Source of the DNA: SZUA-35 sp964351995
GTDB taxonomy: Bacteria > Actinomycetota > Acidimicrobiia > Acidimicrobiales > SZUA-35
Length of the DNA: 64,000 bases
Direction of reading: 5' to 3'
NCBI GenBank assembly: GCA_964351995.1
Contig: CAYGQE010000008.1
Span: 1-64,000 of the forward strand
This document shows positions 17,227 through 26,143 of this stretch, piece after piece. Position 1 is the stretch's first letter, and each line of letters begins with the position of its first letter. The position numbers were made by a program, and so were the translations under genes. The notes beneath the pieces were generated by a model that was not told the origin of the DNA, made no database searches, and was given only the letters and a program-made list of their open reading frames with translations.

Positions 17227-18485
17227 CACCGAAGCGGGTGCTGTACTTCGCTGCCGAGTACCCGAGAGCCACCGACACGTTCATACAGCGAGAAATCGCT
17301 GCCGTGCGGGCCGCTGGGCTCGACGTCGAGAGTTCGGCTATTCGGCGGCCGGGTGATGAACACATGGTGGGGGAGGAACAGCGCTCTGAACGCGATCGCA
17401 CTCGCTACCTGCTGCCTCCGTCGATCGGCGCGCTCTTCGGGGCTCACGCACGGCTCCTTCGGAGTTCACCCAAGCGTTATCTGTCCTCGCTGAAGCTGGC
17501 GCTCGACACGAAACGGGCGGGATTTCGAGGCGGGCTCTACCAGGGGTTCTACTTCGCCGAGGCCGGGCTCTTGGCCGACCGGCTGCAGTCAGAGCATTTC
17601 GACCATCTCCACAGCCACCTCGGCGATGTCTCGACCTCAGTAGCGATGCTCGCGTCGTCGTTGGCGGGGGTTCCGTTCAGTTTCACCCTGCACGGTCCGG
17701 GGGTGTTCTTCGATGCCAACGTCTGGCGTCTCGATGCCAAGATCGATCGAGCCGCCTTCGTCTCCTGCATCTCCTGGTTCGCCCGCAGTCAGGCACAGCT
17801 CCTTTCGAGCGCCGAGGCCGCCGACAAGCTGCACATCATTCACTGTGGCGTTGATCCAAGCCGCTACGTCGACCGATCCATCGAAGCCTCCTCGTCGAAC
17901 GGATCAGCGTTGCGGCTGGCGTTCGTTGCCCGACTCGACCACGTGAAGGGTGTCGGTGAGCTGCTGGAAGCGCTGGCCGCGCTCGCCGACGATCTCCCGG
18001 AGCTCCGGCTCGACCTCGCTGGAGACGGCCCCGGACGCGTGGGGTACGAGAAGCTCGCCGCACGGCTCGGTATTGCCGACCGTGTGACCTTTCACGGCTA
18101 CATCAACCAAACCGGGGTGGCTGAGCTGCTGGCGACCGCTGACGCCTACGTGTTGCCGAGCTATGCCGAGGGTGTGCCCGTTGGTCTCATGGAAGCCCAG
18201 GCCAGCGGTTTGCCGGTGATCGCAACACAGGTGGGTGGGGTCAGCGAACTCGTCATCGATGACGTCACTGGCTTTGTGTGCCGCCCCGGGGATCGCATCC
18301 AACTTGCCGAGCGGATCATGCAGCTCGCTTCGGATCCCGAACTTCGGCGCCGCATGGGTGCTGCTGGTCGATCGCTGGTGATGACTGAATTCGACAGCGC
18401 AAGCGAAGGACGACGCCTCGCTGCGCTGTTCAACGCCGCAGATGACACCTCTGCCCTGGGCACTCGACCATTGCAGCCGGAGTGA
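17223..18485 (+). CDS. Glycosyltransferase family 4
   Basis: 420 aa, coupled to the SDR by ATGA. The N-terminal domain begins RVLYFAAEYPRATDTFIQRE and contains FDHLHSHLGDVSTSVAMLAS, as in exopolysaccharide GT4 enzymes (compare WcaL/AmsK types). The C-terminal domain has LRLAFVARLDHVKGVGELLE, VLPSYAEGVPVGLMEAQASG with the donor-phosphate-binding E-x7-E, and VIATQVGGVSELV. It probably adds one sugar to the undecaprenyl-linked repeat unit from an NDP donor, retaining the anomeric configuration. It is the last gene of the three-gene operon from 14999. Confidence 0.9.
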   Translation: MTPKRVLYFAAEYPRATDTFIQREIAAVRAAGLDVESSAIRRPGDEHMVGEEQRSERDRTRYLLPPSIGALFGAHARLLRSSPKRYLSSLKLALDTKRAGFRGGLYQGFYFAEAGLLADRLQSEHFDHLHSHLGDVSTSVAMLASSLAGVPFSFTLHGPGVFFDANVWRLDAKIDRAAFVSCISWFARSQAQLLSSAEAADKLHIIHCGVDPSRYVDRSIEASSSNGSALRLAFVARLDHVKGVGELLEALAALADDLPELRLDLAGDGPGRVGYEKLAARLGIADRVTFHGYINQTGVAELLATADAYVLPSYAEGVPVGLMEAQASGLPVIATQVGGVSELVIDDVTGFVCRPGDRIQLAERIMQLASDPELRRRMGAAGRSLVMTEFDSASEGRRLAALFNAADDTSALGTRPLQPE

Positions 18486-18609
18486 TCCCTCCTCATGGCG
18501 TGACCGGCGGCGCTCGGTCAGTGCCCATGGCTCACGCGGGTGTGGGTCAAGGTTCCCAGCACACTTGCCCTGCCCTCTGGTCGCACTGAGGCTTGGCTAC
18601 GGTCTCGAG

Positions 18610-20922
18610 GTGCCTCGTCTTCTGCCTGTCCTTCTTGCCGCATGTCTTCTGGCTGCTGCCTGCACCAGTGGGGATGAGGTGCCCGCTGAGAACCCGACGA
18701 ACTCAGAGGCCGGTGTTGATCCGGAGGATTTGACCTTTGAGCCGCTTCCCGAGGTGCAAGAGTCAGAGGTCGAAGCCCACAACGCCGAGAGTTATGCGTT
18801 CGCCGCGCTTTCATCTGGCGCCGGCGGTTTCGTCACCGGTCTCGATTCAAATGCCGATGGCTCGGTTCGCCTGGCTCGTACCGATGTCGGGGGTGTGTAT
18901 CGCTGGGTCGAGGACGACCGGCGATGGCAACAACTGATCTTGAACGACGCAGTGCAGGACCCTGACCCGCTGGACTACGCCATCGAAGCGATGGCGATCG
19001 CTCCTTCAGACCCCAACCGCATCTACCTCAGCGTTGGAAACTCATTCAAGGACGCCACCGGGCGTGTGCTCATCAGCAGCGACGGCGGCGAGACGTGGAC
19101 CCGCTCGGCTCAGCCGTTCTTCATTGCGGCCAACGCTGATTGGCGAACCTCGGGCGAGCGGCTTGCCGTGGATCCGACCAACCCAGACACCGTGTTGCTC
19201 GGTACTCGCACCGAGAGTCTCTGGCGCTCGACAGATGCTGGCGTCACATTCACTCGCATCGACTCGGTTCCCGTTGGGTCGTTGCCAGCGGAGAGCAACA
19301 ACCCTGATGCTGCCGGTGTGCTCTTTGTTGTGTGGTCGGCTGACGGTGCCACTGCATGGGCTGGCGTGTCTGGCGTCGGCGTCATGCAGAGCAACGACGG
19401 GGGAGCGACCTGGTCGATCCAAATTCCCACCGGTGGTATGCCATTCGATGCCGAAGAGGGGGTGGACGGCCGGCTGTGGGTCGTGGCGCGAGATCCAGGG
19501 CAGGTGTGGCTGATCGAGGGCGATGCCGTCACCGAGGTCACGCCGCGAGAGGGCCGTCGGTTCGAAACTGTGTCGGTCGACCCGTTCGACCCGAATCGGG
19601 CACTGGTCGGCGGCGTGGCCATCGGGGCTGGTGATCTCTACCGCACGAACAACGGTGGTGCCGATTGGGATGACCTCGGTATCACGACCGAGTGCGCCGC
19701 GATTCCATGGCTCGAGCAGTACCCGAACGACTTCTTGCCGACAGGATCGTTGCGCTTCGATCGTCAGGTCGAAGATCAGGTCTGGGTGCCGGAAGGCTTC
19801 GGTGTTTGGCGTGGCGTCGAAAGCGGAGGCGCAAACCTCGACCTCACTTGCGAAGCCGAAGGCATCGAAGAACTCGTATCGAACGACGTGATCGCTCCTC
19901 CGGGTGGGAACCCCGTCACTGCTCACTGGGACCGGGCGATCTTCTGGCACGGGAGCGACTCCCCAACCGACGCCGTCGTGCATCCGGCGAACCGATTCCA
20001 GTCAGCGTGGGATCTTGATTGGACCTCCGCAGACCCGAGTTTTGTGGTGGCGGTCATCGGCGATCAACGCACATGTTGTCGAGGCGAGGCCGACTCGTAC
20101 TTGTCGGCGTACTCAAATGACGGCGGACAGAATTGGACGCCGTTTGCTTCGTACGAGAACGGCCATCCGAGTGAACTCGTCTACGGCAACATCGCCATCT
20201 CGTCGAGCAACACCTCGAACATCGTCTGGCTCCCGACGTTCAATGGCGCCCCCCACTTCACCAGCGATGGCGGCGCAACGTGGACGCCCGTCGTCTTGCC
20301 GGGAACCGAAGAAGAGATCAACGACAACGGGGTCTACACCGGTGGTTCACACACGCAGTACTTCTTGAACCGTCGCGTGCTGGCCGCCGATCGAATCGAA
20401 GCCGACACGTTCTACCTCTACCATCGAGACCTGGGAATCTTCATCTCGACCGATGGTGGTTCGAGCTGGCAACTGCAGTCCTCGGAGAACCTTCCGACGG
20501 GATGGACGGTCGGCTACTTCAACGCTCAACTCGTCTCGTCACCCACAGAAGCTGGCCACTTGTTCTTCACCCCCGGACTCCAGGATTCTGGCCCAGCGCC
20601 AGCGTTCGAGAGCCGTGATGGAGGCATCACGTGGCGAGCCATCGAGGGGCTCTCTGACGTGACTGCAGCCGACTTCGGCGCTCCGCTGACCGCTGACGGG
20701 CCAGCAGCGTTCTATCTCCACGGCTTGTTCGCCGGAGAACGAGGCCTTTGGCGGTCCTCCGATGGCCTGCAGAGTTGGGAATTGATCAGCAATGCACCTG
20801 GTGGGAACTACCAGGGTGTGAAGGCGATCGCTGGTGATCTCGACGAGCCGGGCACGGTCTACGTCGGATTTACTGGAACTTCCTTCATGGTCGGCCGCTC
20901 CACGCCGACAGAAGAGGAATAG
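18610..20922 (+). CDS. Lipoprotein with BNR/Asp-box (sortilin-like) beta-propeller
   Basis: 770 aa from a GTG at 18610, chosen because the longer ORF (from 18442) overlaps the previous gene while this start gives a clean lipoprotein signal: PRLLPVLLAACLLAAACTSG with a LAAC lipobox. The mature protein carries many Asp-box motifs (SSDGGETWTRS, STDAGVTFTRI, SNDGGATWSI, TSDGGATWTPV, STDGGSSWQL, SRDGGITWRA). These are spread over the full length, as in two stacked propellers of the GH74/sortilin type. It is probably anchored to the outer face of the membrane and could bind or cut glycans. I see no diagnostic catalytic pair, so hydrolase activity is open. Confidence 0.8.
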   Translation: MPRLLPVLLAACLLAAACTSGDEVPAENPTNSEAGVDPEDLTFEPLPEVQESEVEAHNAESYAFAALSSGAGGFVTGLDSNADGSVRLARTDVGGVYRWVEDDRRWQQLILNDAVQDPDPLDYAIEAMAIAPSDPNRIYLSVGNSFKDATGRVLISSDGGETWTRSAQPFFIAANADWRTSGERLAVDPTNPDTVLLGTRTESLWRSTDAGVTFTRIDSVPVGSLPAESNNPDAAGVLFVVWSADGATAWAGVSGVGVMQSNDGGATWSIQIPTGGMPFDAEEGVDGRLWVVARDPGQVWLIEGDAVTEVTPREGRRFETVSVDPFDPNRALVGGVAIGAGDLYRTNNGGADWDDLGITTECAAIPWLEQYPNDFLPTGSLRFDRQVEDQVWVPEGFGVWRGVESGGANLDLTCEAEGIEELVSNDVIAPPGGNPVTAHWDRAIFWHGSDSPTDAVVHPANRFQSAWDLDWTSADPSFVVAVIGDQRTCCRGEADSYLSAYSNDGGQNWTPFASYENGHPSELVYGNIAISSSNTSNIVWLPTFNGAPHFTSDGGATWTPVVLPGTEEEINDNGVYTGGSHTQYFLNRRVLAADRIEADTFYLYHRDLGIFISTDGGSSWQLQSSENLPTGWTVGYFNAQLVSSPTEAGHLFFTPGLQDSGPAPAFESRDGGITWRAIEGLSDVTAADFGAPLTADGPAAFYLHGLFAGERGLWRSSDGLQSWELISNAPGGNYQGVKAIAGDLDEPGTVYVGFTGTSFMVGRSTPTEEE

Positions 20923-21008
20923 GTTTCCGTCATGGTGTTTTGCGTTGAGCGACGCCGGATCGACGGGAATCTGATCATGCGTTCCAATTTCCCGTTCTGG
21001 AGCCACCA

Positions 21009-21833
21009 GTGAAGGCCACCGAATCCCGCATCTCGAGCTCGTCGAAGGTTCATCCTTTCGCGACCATTGAGCTGTTCGGTCTGTCGTTTCTCGATGCTCC
21101 CGACGAGGCTTGCGTTGCGGAACATCTGGCGACCGCTGACCACAGCAGCTTCGGCGATGGGGTGCTTCCCATTGTCGTCACCCCAAACGTCGACATCGTG
21201 GTGCAACTCGAGCGAGCAAAGACACGAGGTTTGGGCGACCGCCTGGCATCGGCTGCTTACGTCCTTCCTGACGGCGCGCCGATCGTCTGGACGTCCCGTT
21301 TGGCCCGGACCCCGCTGACGGCGCGCATCGCTGGCAGCACGGTCTTCCAGAGCTGGTGGCCGCGCATTGCGTCGGACAATCGTCGCGTGGTCGTCTTTTG
21401 TTCGTCTGAGGCAGTCAAAGCCGGGCTCGAAGCTCAGCATCCAGCAGCCACGGTCGTCGTCGCCCCCATGATTGATACCTCGGATGAACAGATCGATGCC
21501 GTTGCATCCCAACTGGTCAAAGAAGCAATCCATGCCGAGGCCGAGTTCTGCGTCCTGTGCATCGGTCACCCGAAAGACCCGATGATTGCGCTGGCCGCGA
21601 TTGATCAGTGGAAGGACGACCGGCCCACGCCTCTGATGCTCTGCCTCGGTGCATCTGCTGAACTGCATCTCGGAATCAAGAAGCGCGCCCCGGAGTGGGC
21701 CCAACGCTACGGGATGGAGTGGATGGTGCGCTTTGTCCAGGAGCCAAGACGCATGTTCTATCGGTACTTCGTTCGCGACTTGGGCTTCTTCCCGATGGCT
21801 TTTCGTGAAGCCAGAATCGGGCGGCGATCATGA
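21009..21833 (+). CDS. WecG/TagA/CpsF-family glycosyltransferase (GT26)
   Basis: 274 aa from a GTG at 21009. Family features are ending-strand VTPNVDIVVQLERAK (TPN near residue 58), the LPDGAPIVWTSRL donor region, LCLGASAELHLGIKKRAP, and the C-terminal RAPEWAQRYGMEWMVRFVQE followed by PRRMFYRYFVRD. The last block is the membrane-associating appendage typical of TagA/WecG. Members transfer a HexNAc or HexNAcA residue, often the second sugar on undecaprenyl-PP-HexNAc. A UDP-HexNAc dehydrogenase at 54156 could supply a uronic donor. Its stop overlaps the next GT2 start (ATGA). Confidence 0.92.
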   Translation: MKATESRISSSSKVHPFATIELFGLSFLDAPDEACVAEHLATADHSSFGDGVLPIVVTPNVDIVVQLERAKTRGLGDRLASAAYVLPDGAPIVWTSRLARTPLTARIAGSTVFQSWWPRIASDNRRVVVFCSSEAVKAGLEAQHPAATVVVAPMIDTSDEQIDAVASQLVKEAIHAEAEFCVLCIGHPKDPMIALAAIDQWKDDRPTPLMLCLGASAELHLGIKKRAPEWAQRYGMEWMVRFVQEPRRMFYRYFVRDLGFFPMAFREARIGRRS

Positions 21834-22681
21834 TCGACGTCTCCGTCGTGATGCCCGTCGGTTCTGTTGAACCGGATCTCGAGGAGCAGTTTCTCGCCTT
21901 GTCCAAGCAGAGCTTCGATGGTGAGTGGGAGCTCGTGTTGTCGCTCAACACGCCGGGGGCCCGCACTGAACTCGAACGAGCATTGCAGTCCTTCACCGCT
22001 CATGGCGTCGACGTTTCGATCATCGACTCCTCGGCAGTACGAAGTGCCTCACACGCTCGCAATGCCGGCGCCGCAGCAGCGAAGGCTGACCGTGTTGCCT
22101 TCTGCGACAGCGACGACATCGCTGATCCTGGCTGGCTTGCCGCCATGGTGGACGCACTCGAGGACCATCGAGTGGTTGGTGGCTACCTCGAAGAAAACCT
22201 GCTTGCCGTTCCCGGACAGGAGAACTGGCGCCCCCCGGCAACACCCGGTGGCAACCCGAGTTTCCTCGGCCACGACTTCCTCGTCTCGGCCAACATGGCG
22301 ATCTGGGCCGATGAGTTCCACGGCGCCGGTGGGTTTGACGAGAGCCTGCTCCGAGGCGAGGACATCGCCTTTTCTTGGGCGCTCATTCGACGTGGAGTCG
22401 AACTCGGCTACTGCGCCGACGCCGTCGTGCACTATCGGCATCGCAAGGGTCTCTGGCCGATGATGAAACAGCACTACTTGTATGGCCGTGGGATGTCACA
22501 GATCTTGGCCAGGATCGGCACGCCAGATGGCGGCAGCGCCACGCTGCGGCCCAACGGTCAGAGCGTCGACAAGATGAGTAGTGTGCACATTCTTCGACGG
22601 GGATCGATTGCGGTCGGCCGCGTTGTCGGTCTCGCCCACGAAACCATTCGTACGCGCCGCGGCGCCCAGTCCAACGGCTGA
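21830..22681 (+). CDS. Glycosyltransferase family 2
   Basis: 283 aa; its ATG overlaps the stop of the WecG-like gene. The GT-A fold begins IDVSVVMPVGSVEPDLEEQF. It has SHARNAGAAAAKADRVAFCD with the metal-binding DSDD at about residues 90-93, and an acceptor-side GGFDESLLRGEDIAFSWAL motif (ED as probable base). A C-terminal segment VVHYRHRKGLWPMMKQHYLYG is usual for exopolysaccharide GT2 enzymes. No membrane helix is obvious. It probably adds the sugar after the WecG step. Confidence 0.88.
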   Translation: MIDVSVVMPVGSVEPDLEEQFLALSKQSFDGEWELVLSLNTPGARTELERALQSFTAHGVDVSIIDSSAVRSASHARNAGAAAAKADRVAFCDSDDIADPGWLAAMVDALEDHRVVGGYLEENLLAVPGQENWRPPATPGGNPSFLGHDFLVSANMAIWADEFHGAGGFDESLLRGEDIAFSWALIRRGVELGYCADAVVHYRHRKGLWPMMKQHYLYGRGMSQILARIGTPDGGSATLRPNGQSVDKMSSVHILRRGSIAVGRVVGLAHETIRTRRGAQSNG

Positions 22682-22703
22682 TTGCCGCCACCAGGAGTCT
22701 TTC

Positions 22704-24503
22704 ATGGAACTTTCCTTTGTCATTGCCGCACTGAAACGCCGGATCTGGATCGTGTTGATTTTCGTGCAACTGGGAGCATTGCCGTTCATCGTCGGCGCCA
22801 ACCCGGCCACCGAGGCAGCAGCGTTCCAGTCTGAAGCGCTCATCGAAGTGCTTCCGCCCGATGCAGCCCGAACCTCGGCCGCACAGCCCGACCGATACGT
22901 GTTGACGCAGATGGAAGTTCTTCGTTCTCGTGAGTTGGCGGCTGAAGTTGCTGAACGCCTCGGTTCGCCCGACGGCCCGGAGCCGATTCGTCGGAACACC
23001 ACGATTGATCAGATCGTCGACACCGACGCCGTGTCGGTGCAGGTTCGCCTCGGCGATCCAGACGAAGCACAGCGCGTCGCCCAGATGATCGCCACTGTCT
23101 ACGTCGAGGGGTTGATCGAAGCCGATGAGGCAACCAGGCTTCCCGACATCGAGCGCGTCGATGCAGAGTTGGCCGACGCTCGCGAACTGCTCACCGATGT
23201 CAACGATCGCCTGGTCGAGTTGATGGCTCCGTTCCTGAACGCCGCCCGAGACGTCGGCGGAGCGATTCCCGCCCCGAACATCGTCGCCCCGAACGAAACC
23301 GCCGACCAAGGCTTCCTCATCGCCGAGATCCAGCGGCTGGAAGAGCAGCGAAGCGTCCTGGTGAACGAAGACAGCAACATCAACACCACGATCGTGCAGA
23401 ACGCCACCCTTCCCCAAAACCCTGTTCAGGAGTCGGCCGGAATCTTCAATCTGGCCTTCTTGATCGGCATGTCCTTGTTCGGCGTCACGGTTGCGCTGGT
23501 GTGGGCTCGACTGTCGCCCAAACTGCTCGATGAAGTCCATGCGACTGAAGTTCTCGGTATTCCCGTGGTGTCCAAGATCAAGCGGTCCGGTGCGCTCAAG
23601 CGTGACCCCCTCGTGGCGTTCAACCGCTTGCCTCAAGATCTCATCTCGAGCGTTGACCAGATTGCCGTTCAAGCCGAAGCACTGGCGGAGATCGACCGGC
23701 CGCTCACCATCGCCGTTGTCGGCTCGCAGCGGGGCTCAGGCACGACCACGACTGCTGTCGCACTTGCCGCTCGGTTTGCCGCAGCGGAGTACTCGGTCCT
23801 CGTGGTCGATGCAGATCGTCGAGACCCGTGGATCAGTGAAGTGTTTGCGTCCAGCGACCATGGTGGTCTTCCCGCACTCCTCGGCCATAGCCCCGTTGGT
23901 GTTGACAAGATCTTCAGCCGGACCAGTGAACCCGATGTTCGGGTGCTCGGTCTTGGCGGCAACGGCGCGGCCCTGCGCCGAGAAACTGTTCCCATGTTGG
24001 TCGAACGCACTCGCGAAGCAGCGAACGTCATCATCTTTGATGGTGGACCACTTCTCGATGCTGCGTCGACCGTGGAATTGACCAACGTCGTCGACGCTGT
24101 TGTCCTGGCTGTTCCCCTTTCCGCCGCCCGGGTCGATGATCTCACCATTGTCACCCGACAGCTCACCAACGTCGCCGGCCGGGTCTTACCTGTACTCACC
24201 GGCCCATCGGGTGGGTCAGCCGGTCGTCAGCCAGTTTCTTCCAACCTCGGTGCCGACAGCCGAGCGCTTGCGGGAGGGCTGGTCAGCGCCGCCCGCGGAT
24301 CAGACGATCCGTCCGCCATTCCGCGTCGTTCTGCAGCGAACCGAGTCAACGGTTCGGAACGTCTCGAAGCACCGTTGCCCGATGATGTCAGCACACTGGC
24401 TGAAGCTGTGGCACCCCCGGAGACTCCGCCGCCCGCAAAATCGAAGCGGTCACCTGCTCGAACGTCGCAGGGCAGCACCGGGCCGAGCTCGAAGAACACG
24501 TGA
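22704..24503 (+). CDS. Wzz/CpsC-CpsD-like polysaccharide co-polymerase with deviant P-loop
   Basis: 599 aa from the ATG at 22704, preceded by AGGAG; the ORF extends upstream inside the GT2 gene without support. The N-terminus has a first membrane helix (VIAALKRRIWIVLIFVQLGA), a periplasmic-type Wzz domain with a long helical stretch, and a second helix (FNLAFLIGMSLFGVTVALVW). A cytoplasmic MinD/BY-kinase-like ATPase domain follows, with VVGSQRGSGTTTTAVALA, VLVVDADRRDPW and NVIIFDGGPLL. The Walker A lysine is replaced (GSGTTT instead of GxGKTT), and there is no Tyr cluster at the Ser/Pro-rich C-terminus. It may therefore regulate chain length without kinase activity. Compare the canonical copy at 45180. 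Confidence 0.85.
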   Translation: MELSFVIAALKRRIWIVLIFVQLGALPFIVGANPATEAAAFQSEALIEVLPPDAARTSAAQPDRYVLTQMEVLRSRELAAEVAERLGSPDGPEPIRRNTTIDQIVDTDAVSVQVRLGDPDEAQRVAQMIATVYVEGLIEADEATRLPDIERVDAELADARELLTDVNDRLVELMAPFLNAARDVGGAIPAPNIVAPNETADQGFLIAEIQRLEEQRSVLVNEDSNINTTIVQNATLPQNPVQESAGIFNLAFLIGMSLFGVTVALVWARLSPKLLDEVHATEVLGIPVVSKIKRSGALKRDPLVAFNRLPQDLISSVDQIAVQAEALAEIDRPLTIAVVGSQRGSGTTTTAVALAARFAAAEYSVLVVDADRRDPWISEVFASSDHGGLPALLGHSPVGVDKIFSRTSEPDVRVLGLGGNGAALRRETVPMLVERTREAANVIIFDGGPLLDAASTVELTNVVDAVVLAVPLSAARVDDLTIVTRQLTNVAGRVLPVLTGPSGGSAGRQPVSSNLGADSRALAGGLVSAARGSDDPSAIPRRSAANRVNGSERLEAPLPDDVSTLAEAVAPPETPPPAKSKRSPARTSQGSTGPSSKNT

Positions 24504-25312
24504 AAGACACCATGACTACTCCAAATCCAGCAGACATCCCCGTCGTCATCCTTTGTGGTGGCCAGGGCACTCGCATCCGGGAGGCATCTGAGAAGTTGCC
24601 GAAACCGTTGATCGACATCGGCGGCAAGCCCGTTCTCTGGCACATCATGAAGACCTACGGAGCCCATGGCTACCGCAAGTTCATTCTGTGTCTTGGCTAC
24701 AAGGCGTGGGACATCAAGGAGTACTTCCTGCGCTACCAGGAGAACGACTCCGACTTCACGATCAATCTTGCCAACGGCGGTGGCCCGGAGTTCCACGAGA
24801 CCGCAGACCCCGACGACTGGGAAGTCAGCTTGGTCGACACCGGAATGCACACCGGCACCGGCGGTCGTCTGGCCAAGGTTGCACACCTTCTCGATGCCCC
24901 CTACTTCATGGTCAGCTACGGCGACGGTGTTGGCGCGGTCGACCTCTCCGGCCAACTCGCAGCGATTGCCGCTGATCCGTCGATGATGGCGATGGTCACT
25001 GGCGTGCACCCCACGAGCCGCTACGGCGAGCTCGCAACTGAAGGAAACAAGGTCGTTGACTTCGCCGAGAAGTTGCCGTCTGACGGTTGGGTCTCCGGTG
25101 GCTTCTTTGCCTTCCGTCAGGAGTTCCTCGGCCGTCTTCTCGATGACCCGAGCCACTTCTTCGAGCAAGGCCCCATGCAGGACCTTGCTCGTGAGAATGC
25201 GCTCGGTCTGTGGGAGCACCTCGGCTTCTGGATGGGGATGGACACCTACCGCGAGTACTCCGCTCTCAACGAGATGTGGGATACCGGCAACGCCGAATGG
25301 AAGATCTGGTAG
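24500..25312 (+). CDS. rfbF: Glucose-1-phosphate cytidylyltransferase
   Basis: Makes CDP-glucose from CTP and glucose 1-phosphate, the first step of CDP-6-deoxyhexose pathways. 270 aa from the GTG at 24500, which overlaps the previous stop; an ATG four codons in (24512) is equally possible. The nucleotidyltransferase signature is VVILCGGQGTRIREASEKLP followed by KPLIDIGGKPVLWHIMKTYG, which is specific for RfbF-type cytidylyltransferases. A YGDGVGAVDL segment carries the metal-binding Asp. Its partner dehydratase rfbG lies 5 kb away on the other strand. It is followed by a strong hairpin. Confidence 0.93.
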   Translation: MKDTMTTPNPADIPVVILCGGQGTRIREASEKLPKPLIDIGGKPVLWHIMKTYGAHGYRKFILCLGYKAWDIKEYFLRYQENDSDFTINLANGGGPEFHETADPDDWEVSLVDTGMHTGTGGRLAKVAHLLDAPYFMVSYGDGVGAVDLSGQLAAIAADPSMMAMVTGVHPTSRYGELATEGNKVVDFAEKLPSDGWVSGGFFAFRQEFLGRLLDDPSHFFEQGPMQDLARENALGLWEHLGFWMGMDTYREYSALNEMWDTGNAEWKIW

Positions 25313-25318
25313 GTCAAA

Positions 25319-25339
25319 CGCTGCCTCGATGAGGCAGCG
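25319..25339. terminator. Bidirectional hairpin between rfbF and a convergent sugar transferase
   Basis: Perfect 9-bp stem CGCTGCCTC / GAGGCAGCG with a 3-base loop, placed in the 39-bp gap between convergent stops. No U-tract follows. Confidence 0.55.
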
Positions 25340-25351
25340 AACATCACACGT

Positions 25352-26008
25352 TCAGGTGCCGGTTCCCTTCAACAGGGCGACGAATGTTCCGACCAGGAAC
25401 GCGACATCGCTACGCATGTTCAGCTTCTCGACGTAGCCCTGATCGATGTCGAGCCCGGCATCGAGGTCTCCTTGTGACCGCAACGGCGATACCTGGAACG
25501 GTCCGGTCAGACCAGGTCGAACGAGATGTCGGGGGTGAGCCCGAAAGCTCGACGATGCCCGATCTGCCAGCTGCGGGCGAGGCCCGACCAGGGACATGTC
25601 GCCTTTCAGCACATTGAACAGCTGGGGGAGCTCATCGATGGAGAACTTGCGGAGCAAACGCCCCAAGCGGGTGTGCCGGGGGTCGCTGGAGCTCTTGTGA
25701 GTGTTCCGCCGGTCCTTGCCATCGAAACCATCGGGGGCATCGACTCGGCGGCTGTGCTCCATCGTGCGGAACTTCAGCATGCCGAACTCATCTGCGTGTC
25801 GACCCACACGGTTCTGGCGCAAGACAACGCCCGGACCGAGCTTGATGCGCAGCGCAATCGCGGCGGCGGCCAGAATCGGCGATGCAAGGACGATGATCGG
25901 TACGACCGCTGCAATGTCGAATGCTCGCTTGCCGCCGTTCGCATACCACCCAGACGGTGCGTACGTCTCTGATCTTGCTTCCGCAGCTCGTTGCTCTGTG
26001 AAGGTCAT
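25352..26008 (-). CDS. Short polyprenyl-phosphate sugar-1-phosphate transferase
   Basis: 218 aa from the ATG at 26008; the ORF runs to 26131 without a ribosome site. It has the catalytic domain of the bacterial sugar transferase family with a single N-terminal hydrophobic segment (DIAAVVPIIVLASPILAAAA), as in PglC/WcaJ-C forms. Key motifs are VGRHADEFGMLKFRTM, DPRHTRLGRLLRKFSIDELP with the catalytic Asp-Glu pair, and GDMSLVGPRPQL. It places the first sugar phosphate on undecaprenyl phosphate. The long form of the same family lies 136 bp upstream on the same strand, so the island has two initiators. Confidence 0.88.
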   Translation of the reverse strand: MTFTEQRAAEARSETYAPSGWYANGGKRAFDIAAVVPIIVLASPILAAAAIALRIKLGPGVVLRQNRVGRHADEFGMLKFRTMEHSRRVDAPDGFDGKDRRNTHKSSSDPRHTRLGRLLRKFSIDELPQLFNVLKGDMSLVGPRPQLADRASSSFRAHPRHLVRPGLTGPFQVSPLRSQGDLDAGLDIDQGYVEKLNMRSDVAFLVGTFVALLKGTGT

Positions 26009-26143
26009 ACGTTCCAATCGCGCTCTCGCCCTGCTGAGCGAGTATGGCAAGCGAAGTGGCGTGTGGAAAGGATGTCGGAAGAATTGCCCAGACCTCGCAG
26101 CAGACGCTGAGCCTTCCGCCTGGCGCGCCACCGAGAGCGTGGC

